Source: Halicephalobus mephisto
Lineage: Eukaryota; Nematoda; Chromadorea; Rhabditida; Panagrolaimidae
Direction: 5' to 3'
Assembly: GCA_009193035.1 (NCBI GenBank)
Contig: SWDT01000192.1
Coordinates: 1 to 64,000 of the forward strand
Length of the DNA: 64,000 bases
The notes under the pieces are model-generated. The model was not told the DNA's origin. It ran no database searches and saw nothing but the letters and a program-made list of their open reading frames with translations. Positions within the stretch are counted from its first letter, which is position 1, and every line of letters starts with the position of its first letter. The translations under genes and the position numbers were made by a program. Of the stretch, positions 47,641 through 59,286 are shown piece by piece.

Positions 47641-48090
47641 AGTTTGGATAGTGACTAAAATTGAAGATCTTTTATAATTTTTTTTGTCAAAATACAAACT
47701 TGGATAGTGACTACTTTTAACAATTGTTGAAATTAGACACTATCCAAGATTGGTTTTCTTTAAAAATCGATTGAACCAAACTTGGATAGTGTCCATTTTT
47801 GACGATTAATTATCTTTTTTGGACACTTTCCAAGTTTGGTTTTATGTAAGTTTACTGAAAGCAGATTTGGATAGTGTCTAAAATAATTAATTAATTCTCA
47901 AAATTAGATACTATCCAAGATTAGTTTTCTTTTAAAAATTGATTGAACCAAACTTGGATAGTGTCCATTCTTGACGGTTAATTAACTACTTTAGACACTA
48001 TCCAAAATCGTTTTTGGTCAAGTTTTCGATAAAAGTAAACCTGGATAGTGACTGCTTTTGACGATCCCCCGTCAAGATTGAGCATTATTC
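47640..48090. repeat. GGATAGTG foldback cluster 7
   Basis: Includes a minus-oriented composite unit (about 47,720-47,930) that mirrors 49,500-49,700. Confidence 0.9.
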
Positions 48091-48389
48091 ATATTTGCTC
48101 TTCTTTTAAGAAGTACGTAACGAACCTACGGAGAACAATGTTCGCACAATTCCCCCGCTATTCAATCCCTTCTTTGGCTTTTGACTTTTTGGATCTCCTT
48201 AAAGCCCTTTTTTAATTTTCATATTGAAACCATTTTTGACTTTTGATACTTCCACGTAGCCTCGAAAATTACTCAATAACGATTCAAGTATCGGATGAAA
48301 AAAAAGTCCACTTTTCGTCCTTCTTGAACTTCCTATTCAATTTTTTCTGACAAATTCGTCTTTGTCGCTGAAAATCCTATTTACAAAAA

Positions 48390-48960
48390 AGTTTTTAGTT
48401 TGTGCTGAAATCTATATAATAATTCACATGAAAATAATTTTCGCAACTTGCTCGCAACATCCAGTGGATCAATCGATATAAAAATTTTAAAGAAAATAAT
48501 TTTCGCAACTTGCTCGCAACCTTTATAGAAATTAATTATCATTTTTAAATTAATTTTTATAAAAATTTTAAAACTAAAATGAAATCCGCAGTTTGGTTGC
48601 AATATTTTGGAAGATAAGTTAAAATCAAAATTGAAAAAATGAAATCCGCAGTTTGCATGTAACATTTATGGAAATTAATTGTTATTTTTAAATTAACTTT
48701 TATACAAATTTTAAATTAAAATAATATTCACAGTTTGTCTGCAATATTTTGGAAGATAAGTTAACATCAAAACTGAAAAAATGAAATCCGCAGTTTGCTC
48801 GCAATATTTATAGAAATTAGTTGTTATTTTTAAATTAGCTTTTGTAAAAATTTCTAAATCAAAATAAGAATCGGAGTTTGTTTGCAACATTTGAACAAGT
48901 TAGTTTATTTAATTCTTGCGCGAAAATTTAGTTTGACTTTGACTTTGATGTCGACCACTT
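48390..48960. repeat. Dispersed minisatellite family A, copy 2
   Basis: Units of about 60-120 bp with GAAATCCGCAGTTTGCTCGC and ATTTATAGAAATTAGTTGTT. The 3' border TTTGATGTCGACCACTTTTA corresponds to the border of copy 1. 48,090-48,390 upstream is mixed composition without a gene. Confidence 0.82.
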
Positions 48961-49830
48961 TTAGGCCTTTTGGTATTGGTCTTTTTTGAAGATGTTTGGT
49001 CGAAAAGCAGCGGAAATGTGTTTAGGATCTAATTTCAGAGGATAGTTTTTGAAAAATTCTTTGAAAAAAAATTTTTTTATTAAAAACTTTTTCAATTTTT
49101 TAAAATTACTGTAATATTGATTTTTTCGAAGAAATAGGTTAAGTGAAAAAGTTTAATTTTGAAAAAGGTTTAATTAAGAACAATTTATGACTTTTTTGAA
49201 CAAAAATGTCAAGAGCAGATTGGAAAATTGGCATTGTTGGGACAGATTGCCCAAAGTACAAATTTAGTGTTGTTGGACAGAAAACATTCTTGGATAGTGA
49301 CAGGTTCTGACGATTATTTGTCAAAAATAAACACTATTCAGAATTGGTTTTTTGAGAAATTCTGTAGGAACAATTTTGGATAGTGACTGAAAAGTTTTAT
49401 TAACAGCTAAAATTAAACACTATTCAAATTTGGTTTAATTAGTTTTTTGAAAGAAAACCAAACTTGAATAGTGTTTAATTTTGGAATTAATTGATTATTT
49501 TAGGCACTATCTAAATCTGCTTTCAGTAAACTTACATAAAACCAAACTTGGATAGTGTCCAAAAAAGATGATTAACCGTCAAGAATGGACACTATCCAAG
49601 TTTGGTTCAATCGATTTTTAAAAGAAAACTAATCTTGGATAGTATCTAATTTTGAGAATTAATTAATTATTTTAGACACTATCCAAATCTGCTTTCAGTA
49701 AACTTACATAAAACCAAACTTGGATAGTGTCTAGTTTTAGCTATTAATTGATTTTTCGGACACTATCCGTGTTTGATTATTTTTAATTTTTAACAAAAAT
49801 AAGTTTAAATAATGACTAGTTTTAACAACT
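48960..49830. repeat. Flank and GGATAGTG foldback cluster 8
   Basis: 49,290-49,800 holds hairpin pairs and a plus-oriented composite unit duplicated in tandem (the GCTTTCAGTAAACTTACATA word occurs at about 49,517 and 49,691). 48,960-49,290 shows no gene. Confidence 0.85.
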
Positions 49831-50830
49831 GTCATTTTTATTTACTGTTTAAAAATGAAAAATTTATTTTTCTATTAGTTCGATGTAAATAGATCTTTAA
49901 TCTTTTGCATCATAAAATTCCCTCAATTTTCGTGTTTTTTGTCCAATTGTAAAATTTGATCAGCCGAACACCTCTCAAACCTTATCTTTCGATAAAGCTA
50001 AAAAATTTTAAAAATCAATATTAAATTTTTTTTTTCATCAAGAAGGAAGCAACACCTTGCAAAAAATTTTGTTCATTTTTCGGGTCCGACGACGGGATCA
50101 GTCCACATCAAACATTTGCTTTTGTTCGATTTTTGAGTTTTTAGTGTAAGCTCGAGAATTGAAAAGGTAAAATTTCTTCTTAAATTTTTAGAACTGTTTG
50201 GTCTTTGTATTTTTATCCTTAGATTTGAGTTCAAGTGAACAAAAGAACAAAATCGAATTTAGCGAGACGTCATATTAGTTCGTTTTCGAATGATCTTGTT
50301 CCTTGTTTTTTAGGCCGATGTTGCATCGAATGTGAATGAATCGAGGTTGAAGTGGGATGGATAAAGGAGGTTGCAATTGGCAATAATTCACACCAGAGTG
50401 ACAGAACAAACTGCAAGGATAGTGTCTAAAAAGTTGTTAGCTTTTAAAAATAAACACTATCCGAAACTGGTTAGTAGGAACTGCAAGGATAGTATCCAAA
50501 AAGTTGTTATTTTTTTTAAAATAGATACTATCCAAAATTGATTACTAGGAACTAAAATAGGATAGTGACTAAAATGGGAAATTAATTTTTAAAAAATAAA
50601 CACTATCCAAAACTAGTTAATAGGAACTGCAAGGATAGTATCCAAAAAGTTGTTATTTTTTTAAATATTAGACACTATCCAAAGTTGCTTTTTTAAAATT
50701 TAGATAGTGATTGAAGAGATTTTTTTCCAGAAATTAGACACTATCCAAAGTTGCTTTTTTTAGTTTAGATAGTGACTGGAAAAATTGTTTTTTTTTTCAA
50801 TATTAGACACTATTCAAATGTGAAATAATT
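49830..50830. repeat. Island then GGATAGTG foldback cluster 9
   Basis: 49,900-50,400 is mixed composition without a recognised gene. 50,410-50,830 contains a different subtype with GCAAGGATAGTATCCAAAAA and GACACTATCCAAAGTTGC pairs. Confidence 0.75.
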
Positions 50831-51790
50831 TCGGATTTTAAAAACCACCTGATTTTCAACAACTTTGAATTTATCCAAAGTCCGAGAGCTTATCTGTTTT
50901 CGATTTTACGTGACTTTTCATCATCTGGAACGGTTTCCTCCACTTCAGAGTCCGTTTTTCATTGATAAATTCGCCACTCGAAGTCCTCTATTTGCTCTTC
51001 CTGTGACATCAAGTTTCAAAAAATTTATTTTTCAAACATCTTTTACAAATTTTATTAATATTTTAAATTTAAAAAATTTATTAAAAAATTATTTTTTAAA
51101 ACCAATTATGTCTGACACGAAAAAATTTTTAAATTGAATTTTGTCTACATAAGAAGCCATAGAAAAAAGAATATTTTTTGATTTTTAGGTCTCCCCACTT
51201 TATTCGTTTTTTTCATCGTCCTTGCTCTTGTCTTTTTCACGGACCGCGTTTCACTCTTCGATTTTTGTCCTGCTGCGTTCCTTAATTTTTACCGACCATT
51301 TTTCTTTGCTCAATTTGAGATAAAGACGTAACGTTCAAAAAGTTACTTTTTAAAATTTAAATTTAAAAATTATTTTTTTTTAAATTTTAGTATTTGAAAA
51401 GTTATTTTTTTTTAATTTAAATTTAAAAAAATTTTTTTTTTAAATTTTAGTATTTAAAAAGTTATTTTTTTAATTAAAATTTAAAAATCATTTTTTTTTA
51501 TTTTAATATTTAAAAAGTTATTTTTTTTATTTAAAAATTATTTTTTAAAATTGTTTTTTATGAATTTTTTTTAAATTTAATGTTCAGAAATTTGCTTTTT
51601 TTTATTTTTTAAAAATTCTAGGAATTTTTATTTTTACAGATGTAGTGTTCTTGAAAATTTTTATTCTCCTTTTTTATTGATTGTTTATGTTATCTTTTTT
51701 TAGAGAAATTCGAATAGGAATCATTTTTGACGAGCAGTAGTCTGTTTTGTATACTATTTAAATTCGTTTTTATTTAACCTTCGAAGAAAT
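50830..51790. other. Intergenic, with an AT array
   Basis: A 90-codon plus frame at 50,865-51,137 is half low-complexity and not called. 51,340-51,560 repeats TATTTAAAAAGTTATTTTTT. Confidence 0.5.
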
Positions 51791-52200
51791 ATGAACTTGG
51801 ATAGTGACTGAAAAAAGTGATTCTAAAATTGGACACTATCCAAGTTTGACCTCAGTGTAGACTTGGATAGTGACTGAAAAAAGTAATTCTAAAATCGGAC
51901 ACTATCCAAGTTTGATCTCAGTGCAGACTTGGATAGTGACTGAAAAAAGTGATTTCAAAATTGGACACTATCCAAGATTGATCTCAGTGCAGACTTGGAT
52001 AGTGACTGAAAAGAATAATAATTCTTCCAATTCAGTCACTATCCGAGATTGCTCTTTTCTTTTCAGACTTGGATAGTGACTACCAACTACAGCTATTCTC
52101 CAAAACCAGACACTATTCAAATCGCTTGATGTCCGCTGGAAATGCAAATTTGGATAGTGTCCAACTTTAACGATTACTGAAGTCACTATTCAATTTTTCT
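51790..52200. repeat. GGATAGTG foldback cluster 10, upstream of daf-16
   Basis: Four units of about 72 bp with ACTTGGATAGTGACTGAAAA and GGACACTATCCAAG, then two diverged pairs. It ends about 430 bp before the FOXO isoform-a ATG, the closest this family comes to a gene. 52,200-52,629 is the presumed promoter; no known site is recognised. Confidence 0.9.
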
Positions 52201-52629
52201 TTTTATTGATTTTTACTCGCTGCCCTTTTACATGTTTATTTTTCGTGTCTCACGTGTCGGTGAATTAGTCGTTATTTTTCGTGTCGAGAATTGTAAAAAT
52301 TAAACTTTTTTTTAAATTTATTTTTTTAGAAAAAAAAGAAACTCAAATTTGAACTATTTTCAAATTCGTACATTTATTGATTTTTTTTTCTTGTTCTGAA
52401 TCTTAGCAACTTCGTTCATCAACGGATTATTGAAAGTGACCAACGTCACATTTGGCGTATCCAAGGCAACTTGTTCTAAAATTTAAATTTTAAAAGAAAT
52501 TTTTAAAATTAAATTTATCAGTGACCACTTGGTGTGTCATAAAAATTAAAAACGACGAACAACGCGATTCTACAGTATCCATACTCGCCAGTTTCGTATT
52601 CGCGAGATTCACCGACTGATCTTTGGTCG

Positions 52630-55600
52630 ATGAACATGTCGACGACGACCACCGAAGTCCCGGATTTTGGTTCTCCTTTTCAATTTGGCAAATCTCCACA
52701 AATGTACATGAATGGCCCTAGTGTGTCTTCTACAGTAACCACTCAAGGATATCAACCTCAATCAATGTATTCGAACAATTCTGGACCGGATTTCACAAAT
52801 CTCACTCCTATGATGACAAATCCGAATTTGATTCAACAAACAAATTACATGAATTCCACCGGAAATTTATCAGGAAACGGAGATTCGAGTAATCCGAGTT
52901 CCGCCAGCAGCTCAAGGACCAGATTAGCCAACATCTGTGATGACTCTGGATTATCTTCGAATAATGGAAGTCTGATGCTTCCTGGACATCACATGAGCTA
53001 TGGAAGTCCCCAAATGGACATGAAAACTGACGACGATCTGGATCCTATTCCTCGTGATCGATGTAACACTTGGCCTATGAGAAGACCTAATTTGGACATC
53101 AACAACCAAACCAGTCCCTTGATCCACGACAGGATACCCGAAGAAGACAAGTAAGTTCTTCGAAAAAATACAGTATACTGTTGTACTTGTTGTGGCGACG
53201 GTGGTGAAAAAAATACTATGAGAGAGAAAAATTTTTAAAAATCAAAAAATATCTAAAATAACTTTTTTCCGATTTTTGGCATTCAATGGCATTTGGCCAA
53301 AAATCATTATTCTCATTTCGCCAATGCATTTTTACAAGATAATATTTAAAATTATTTTTTCGCGCTTTTTGGCATTCAATGACATTTGGCCAAAAATTGT
53401 TCAAATGTGGAAATGATTATTTTTAGAAAATATTTAAAATAACTTCTTTACGCTTTCTGACGTTTAGGAACGTTTCGCCAAAAATATTTCAATATGAAAA
53501 TGATTATTTTTTAGAAAATATTTAAAATTATTTTTTCGCGCTTTTTGGCGTTCAGTGACATTTGGCCAAAAGTTGTTCAAATGTGGAAATGATCATTCTC
53601 ATTTTGCCAATGAATTCTTTCAAAGTATTTTTGAGTAATAACGTGTTTTGTAATTTCCATCGCTTGTCCCTGTACCCGAACCCACCCCGGAGAACTCATT
53701 GTTTTTATGGAGCTCGTAATCCTTGGTTTTAATCACCGCGTTCTCTGCTTATCACTTGTTTTGCTTGACAGATAGGGAATGCTCTACTCGTTCGAACTTA
53801 CCGCTGATTTTCAGTGTTTATGATTCTGGAGAAAACCTCTCACGATCCGGTTCGATGTCGACAGGTGGTCCGCCGTCATCTACAGTAAACACGACTTTCT
53901 CGAACGAGTAAGCAGGATTTTTTTAAATAATTTCAAAAATTTTTATTTTTTATTTTTTTAGATTTAATCAAAGTTTGTCCATTGGATCACCTGAGGGCCC
54001 CAGTGACGACCCTGGATCAAACTCAAAGAAATCCACCAGCAGACGAAATGCCTGGGGCAATATGAGCTATGCCGATCTCATCACTCAAGCTATTCTGAAT
54101 TCTCCAGAAAAACGATTGACTTTGAGTCAAGTCTACGAATGGATGGTCCAGAATGTCCCCTACTTCAGGGATAAAGGAGATTCCAACAGCTCCGCCGGAT
54201 GGAAGGTAGGTTCAATTTTGAATTTACAAAAATTAAAAATAAATTTTAAAGAATTAAAAACAATTTTTTTATAAATTTAGAAAATTTTAAATTTTAAAAA
54301 ATTTCAAAAAAATTAAAAATAAATTTTTTATAAATTTAAAAAATTTTCAAAAAAATTTTAAATTTTAAATTTTAAAAAATTAAAAATAACTTTTTTTTAA
54401 AAAAAATTAAAAAGTAGTTTTTTATTTAAAAAATAAATGGAAAATTAATTTTTTTTATTTTGAGAAACTAAAAATAAATTTTTTATTTAAAGAAAACCAA
54501 AAATTAATTTTTTTGTTTAAAAAAAACTAACTTTTTTATTTAAAAAAATCGAAAATAAAGTTTTTATTTAGAAAAAACCAAAAACTAACTTTTTTTGCTT
54601 AAGAAAAAATAAAAAAGTAATTGTAAATTTCTATTAAAAAACTAAATATTGATTTTTTTTATTTTTATCAAAAAAATTTAAAAATAACTTTTTTTTTTAA
54701 ATTATAGTTTTATTTTTTTTAATTTTAAAATTTAAAATTTTAATTTTTTTTTAATTTTAAAATTTAAAATTTATTTTTTTTTTAATTTTAAAATCTTAAT
54801 TTTTTTTAATTTTAAGATTTAAAATTTATTTTTTATTTTAAAATTTTTAATTTTTTTTGGCAAAACGTGACTATTGTAATTTTATTGATTTTTTGTATCT
54901 GGTCTTAAAAATGGGCAATTTTCACACTTCTCGATTTTCATTTGACAGTCCGTAATTTATGGCTGACAGAAACCCGAAAATCCTCATCATCAGCTTATTG
55001 TGGAGAGAGCAGCTGCCGGTTTTTTGGATTTTCTGGATCTCCAGATTGTCTGCTTGGTAATGAGAAAAAATGATAAGATGAAATTATCGATTATTCTAAA
55101 CTTTTTTTGAACTTTTCATTTAAAAAAAATTAAAATCTCGAAATTTTCATTCTGAGAGAATTTAAACAATTGGGATTTTCGTTGTGAAAAAACTTGAATG
55201 TTTAAAATTTTCGTTGCGAGAGTATTAATCTCAGAATTTTCGTTGTGAGAGAACTTAAATGTTTAAAGTTTTCGTTGTGAGAGAATCTGATCAGTTGAAA
55301 TTTTTCTTTTGAGAGAACTTAAACATTTAAAATTTTCGTTATAAGAGTATTAATCTCAGAATTTTCGTTGTGAGAGTATTTTTTTTCTTTTTTCTTTGAT
55401 CAAGTTCGATTTTTTTGTTTTTTGGATATAACTCTTGGAAGATGGTTCTAAAAATCATCGAAGAACAGTGAAAGTTGATATCTCAGCGCGAAAAGCCCCT
55501 TTATTTCAGCAAAGCAGCCAGCCGGAAGCAAGGTCAATCTCTCGGCTGGTTCGGGGGGTTAGACAGTGGTCATTATAAATCCAACAGACCAATGGTCAAA

Positions 55601-58600
55601 AAGAGGACTATAGTTCATTTAATGTTTGTCCGTTTTTATCGGTTTTTGTTGCGGTAGAATATCCCGCGAAGGACGACGGACGGGGTCAGAACGAACACCA
55701 ACGATCCGATTGATTGCCTTTTTGCGTTTTTACAGAAATTTTTGGTCTTACTGGTTTTTTTCGTGTTCGATATTGTCCAATTATTAATTACTTTTAAAAT
55801 TTTCCAAAATTGAAAATTTTTAAGATTTTTAAAAAACAAATTTTTGCAGGAGCTTTGGGATTTTGTAGAAGGTTTCTGAATTTTTCTAGAATTTTACGGG
55901 AAATTTTAGAAGTTTATATAACTTCATAGAAGTCTTCTAGAATTTTATGAAAATCTTTTGAAGCTTCTGTAATTTCATAGAAGTCTTCTAGAATTCTACG
56001 GGAATCTAGAAGTTTATATAACTTCATAGAAATCTTCTAGAATTCTACGGGAAATTTTAGAAGTTTATATAACTTCATAGAAGTCTTCTAGAATTTTATG
56101 GAGATCTTTAGAAATTTATATAACTTCATAAAAGTTTTCTGAATTCTTTTAGAATCTTATGAAAGTTTCTAGAAGCTCCTGTAATTTCACAAAAGTTTTC
56201 TAAATTCTTTTAGAATCTTGTGGAAATTTTTAGAAACTCCTGTAATTTCATAGAAAATTTCTGAATCCATCAGTATTCTTGCAAAAATTCCCATAACTTT
56301 CCAGCATCCAATCTAAGGTTCTAAATTTTTTGGAATCTCGGAAGACTTCTGAATCCTTCCAAAATATTTCTAAAATTATCTTTTGAATTCCAAGGAATTC
56401 GTGTCGAAACCATTTCGTAGTGATGACTATTTTCGAGTTTTCATAATACTGTAGTTTAATTTTCGAATTTTTATAATACTGTAGTTTTATTTTCGAATTT
56501 TCGTAATACTGTAGTTTCATTTTCAAATTTTTATAATACTGTAGTTTTATTTCCGAGTTTTTATAATACTGTAGTTTTATTTTTGAACTTTTATAATACT
56601 GTAGTTTCATCAGTGCCATGGAGCCAGCGGTGGAGGATGACGAGTTCTTCGCTGTTCCCAGGGACAGATCCCACACTTGGCCGATGCAGCAGTTTTCGTC
56701 TTCTTCGGATTCTGTTTCGTCTTCTCCTTTCGCTAGTCCCACAAATTCCGGTTATCCTTCGACATCCAACTTGAATCAAGGACAACAGTTGCCGAGTATT
56801 TCGTTTTTTGGAAGTTCGCCTCAGGGTCCGATGACCGTAATACCCCAACAGAACTCTAATTATTATCGTGTTTCGTTTTCTCAGAATAATGCTCTCCAGA
56901 ATCCCGCGATTCCGAATTCCGAAGTCCCCTGTGATCCGGCCCCCAGTCAGCCGGACCTCGATCAGAACGGAAAACCAAAAAGAAAAAGAATCAGAAAAAA
57001 AGACCCTAATCATGTTACTCAAAAAAAACCAAATCCCTGGGGCGAGGAGAGTTACTCCGACTTGATTCTGAAAGCCTTGCAATCTGCCCCCGAGGGCAGG
57101 ATGAAATTGAACGAAATTTATCAGTGGTTTGTGGACCAAGTGCCTTATTTCAGGCAGAGGTCTGGCCAAGAGGAAGCCTCAGGGTGGAAGGTAGTCACAT
57201 TTCTCCAAAAAAATTAAAATTACTCTTATTCACATTTCGCCAAAAAAAATTAAAATTACTCTTATTCACATATTGCCAAAGAAATCAAAAATTAATTTGT
57301 TCACGTTTTGCCAAAAATCAGTATTGGCACATTTCGCCAAAAAAAATTAAAATCACTCTTATTCACATTTTGCCAAAAAAATTAAAATCACTCTTATTCA
57401 CATTTTGCCAAAAAAATTAAAATCACTCTTATTCACATTTCGCCAAAAATCAGTATTGGCACATTTCGCCAAAGAAATTAGAAATTGTCATTATTCACAC
57501 TTTGCCAAAGAAATCAAAAATTACTTATATTCACTTTTTGCCAAAGAAATCAAAAATTAATTTAGTCATATTTTGCTAAGAATAGAAAATTTTTTAATTT
57601 AAAAACGATTTTTGATAATTTTAAAAATTGTTTGGTTTTCAGAATTCAATTCGTCACAATTTGTCTCTTCATTCTCGTTTTATGCGTATTCAGAATGAAG
57701 GAGCCGGGAAATCCTCCTGGTGGGTGATTAATCCGGATGCCAAACCTGGACGAAATCCCAGAAGACGAGCGGCTACGATGGAATCCGCGACTAAATCCGC
57801 TCTTGATAAAAAACGTCGTGGAGCTCGAAAACGCGTCGAAATGAGCCAAATTCGAGGTCCATTACATTCAGCCGGATCTTCCGCGATCGGATCAAGTGCT
57901 TCAATCATGTCTCATGATGTTTACAACGATCAAGATGATGCATTAAATGCAAATTTTGATACTTTTCGTCAAAGAACTCAAAGCAATTTGAGCGTTACTG
58001 GAAACAACTCCAGAATCTCCCCCACTCTTGATCAATTTGACGATTTCGATTTTCCACCACCCCCGTGGTCCCTCAATAATCAAGAAAGATCCAGCAATCC
58101 TGAAGTCAACGAAATCATGGGAAGAACCGACCAAATGAGACTCGATTCCAATCCCAACGATTTCAGATCCAATTCCGGATCCATCAACGGTAAAAATTTT
58201 AAATCAAATAATTATAAGTTTCCCAAAATTAAAGAATTTAAAAATTTTTGAAATTAAATAATTTTGAATTTTTTTGAAAATGAATAATTTTGAATTTCCC
58301 AAAATTAAAGAATTTAAAAATTTTTCAAAAATTAATAATTTTGAATTTTTTTGAAATTAAAGAATTAAAAAATTTTTGAAATTAAGTAATTTAAAAATTT
58401 TTTGAAAATTAATAATTTTGAAATTTTTTGAAAATGAATAATTTTGAATTTTTTTGAAATTTAGGAGGAATGAAGATGGAAAGTAAACCGGAACCTCCGC
58501 CGTATCAAGACATGAACGGCATCCGTCCCCAGGGGATGGCCCCTATGCAGCCGATGATGAGATCTTTCAACAATGTCCCTCCTCAGAATCAGCAGCCCCC

Positions 58601-59286
58601 GATGCAGCAGATGAGGATGAAGTAAGTGTTTAATTTTTAAGGATTCTGTAGAAATTTCTAGAATCCCAAAAAATCGAATAAAAAATTTCTGAAAATTTTA
58701 AAAATATTATTAAAGATTTATTGAATTTTTTAAAATTTAAATTATCAAAGAAAAATTTAAAATTTAAAATTTTTATTTTTTAAATTTCTTTAAAATTTAA
58801 ATTTAAAATTTTTTAAATTTTTTTTAAATTTTAAAAATTTTTTATTTTTTTTTTAATTTTTAAAATTTAAAACTTTTTTATTTTTTTTTAATTTTTTAAA
58901 TTTTAAATTTTTTTATTTTTTTTTAATTTTTTAAATTTTAAATTTTTTTATTTTTTTTTAATGATTACTGTATTTTTAGTAATGTTCCGAACAATGGATA
59001 CTATCAGCCAATGAACGTCTACAACAACGGCTCCATGATGCCACATCAGAATCCGGCCCAGAATCAATGGCAAACGAATCCCATGGATCCCTACGGCATG
59101 ATGCCTCCTCAACAACGACAACCTAGTCTTTTCGACAATCAGCAAGCCAATGGTCCATTGCCTTTGGATTTGGAAAATTTGAATCTTCCGGATCAAGGAA
59201 TGCTGGATTTGGATCTGGATGCCGTCATCAGACACGAAATGGCTCAAGGAATGCAAGACCAGTCCATGAATTTCGATGGACTGTAA
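52630..59286 (+). CDS. daf-16: FOXO transcription factor, isoform a (DAF-16)
   Basis: Exons 52630-53150, 53815-53907, 53962-54205, 57643-58189, 58465-58621 and 58980-59286 join in frame to 622 residues. [14 protein letters not shown] carries the first Akt site (T147). The forkhead domain starts near [13 protein letters not shown], and its exon ends at GWK286. The shared part begins with the recognition helix [16 protein letters not shown] (T331) and RQRTQS (S400) are the second and third Akt sites, with a basic [12 protein letters not shown] (342-350). [10 protein letters not shown] and the acidic end [20 protein letters not shown] correspond to the conserved C-terminal regions. FOXO is the insulin/IGF pathway effector: nuclear when signalling is low, phosphorylated by Akt and kept cytoplasmic when high. 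The region before T147 is longer than I recall for C. elegans (Akt site near residue 54). The alternative start ATG at 52636 is two codons downstream. Confidence 0.95.
53151..53814. repeat. daf-16 intron with TTTGGCCAAAA minisatellite
   Basis: At 53,260-53,620 units of about 100 bp repeat TTTTTCGCGCTTTTTGGC and ACATTTGGCCAAAA. A related CGCCAAAA word dominates the intron at 57,191-57,642. Confidence 0.8.
54206..56617. repeat. Interval between the alternative daf-16 5' exons
   Basis: 54,206-54,860 is AT-rich. 55,140-55,390 repeats TTTTCGTTGTGAGAGAACTT. 55,860-56,280 repeats AGAAGTTTATATAACTTCAT and GTCTTCTAGAATTCTACGGG (unit about 60 bp). 56,436-56,612 has six units of about 30 bp with ATAATACTGTAGTTTTATTT. 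Non-repetitive patches at 54,870-55,070 and 55,440-55,740 are candidates for the isoform-b promoter; no exon recognised. Confidence 0.7.
56605..56613 (+). promoter_or_regulatory. Possible trans-splice acceptor for isoform b
   Basis: GTTTCATCAG ends 4 bp before the ATG at 56618, at the exact end of the 30-bp minisatellite. The acceptor is weaker than the usual TTTTCAG but its position fits a spliced leader site. Confidence 0.35.
56618..59286 (+). CDS. daf-16: FOXO transcription factor, isoform b (DAF-16)
   Basis: Alternative first exon 56618-57190 joins in phase 0 to the shared exons (57643-58189, 58465-58621, 58980-59286) for 527 residues. The unique 191 residues contain their own Akt-type site [11 protein letters not shown], a Ser/Asn/Gln-rich linker, a basic patch [10 protein letters not shown] and the alternative forkhead half [14 protein letters not shown] to ASGWK. 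This half clearly differs from isoform a over helices 1-2 while helix 3 is shared, so the two proteins should differ in DNA-contact or partner detail. I recall the same two-exon choice, including [13 protein letters not shown], in C. elegans daf-16b. A separate promoter within the large intron is likely. Confidence 0.93.
57191..57642. repeat. daf-16 intron with CACATTTCGCCAAAAA array
   Basis: About ten units of 33-37 bp carry TTCACATTTTGCCAAAAAAA and AATTAAAATCACTCTTA. The shorter introns at 58,190-58,464 and 58,622-58,979 are also AT-rich and locally repetitive (GAATTTTTTTGAAAATGAAT and TTTAAATTTTAAATTTTTTT). Confidence 0.88.

Noticed and set aside
56248..56742. 164-codon minus-strand frame with [10 protein letters not shown] repeats
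   Set aside because: It is the antisense of the 30-bp minisatellite plus the daf-16 isoform-b exon, which is clearly coding on the other strand.
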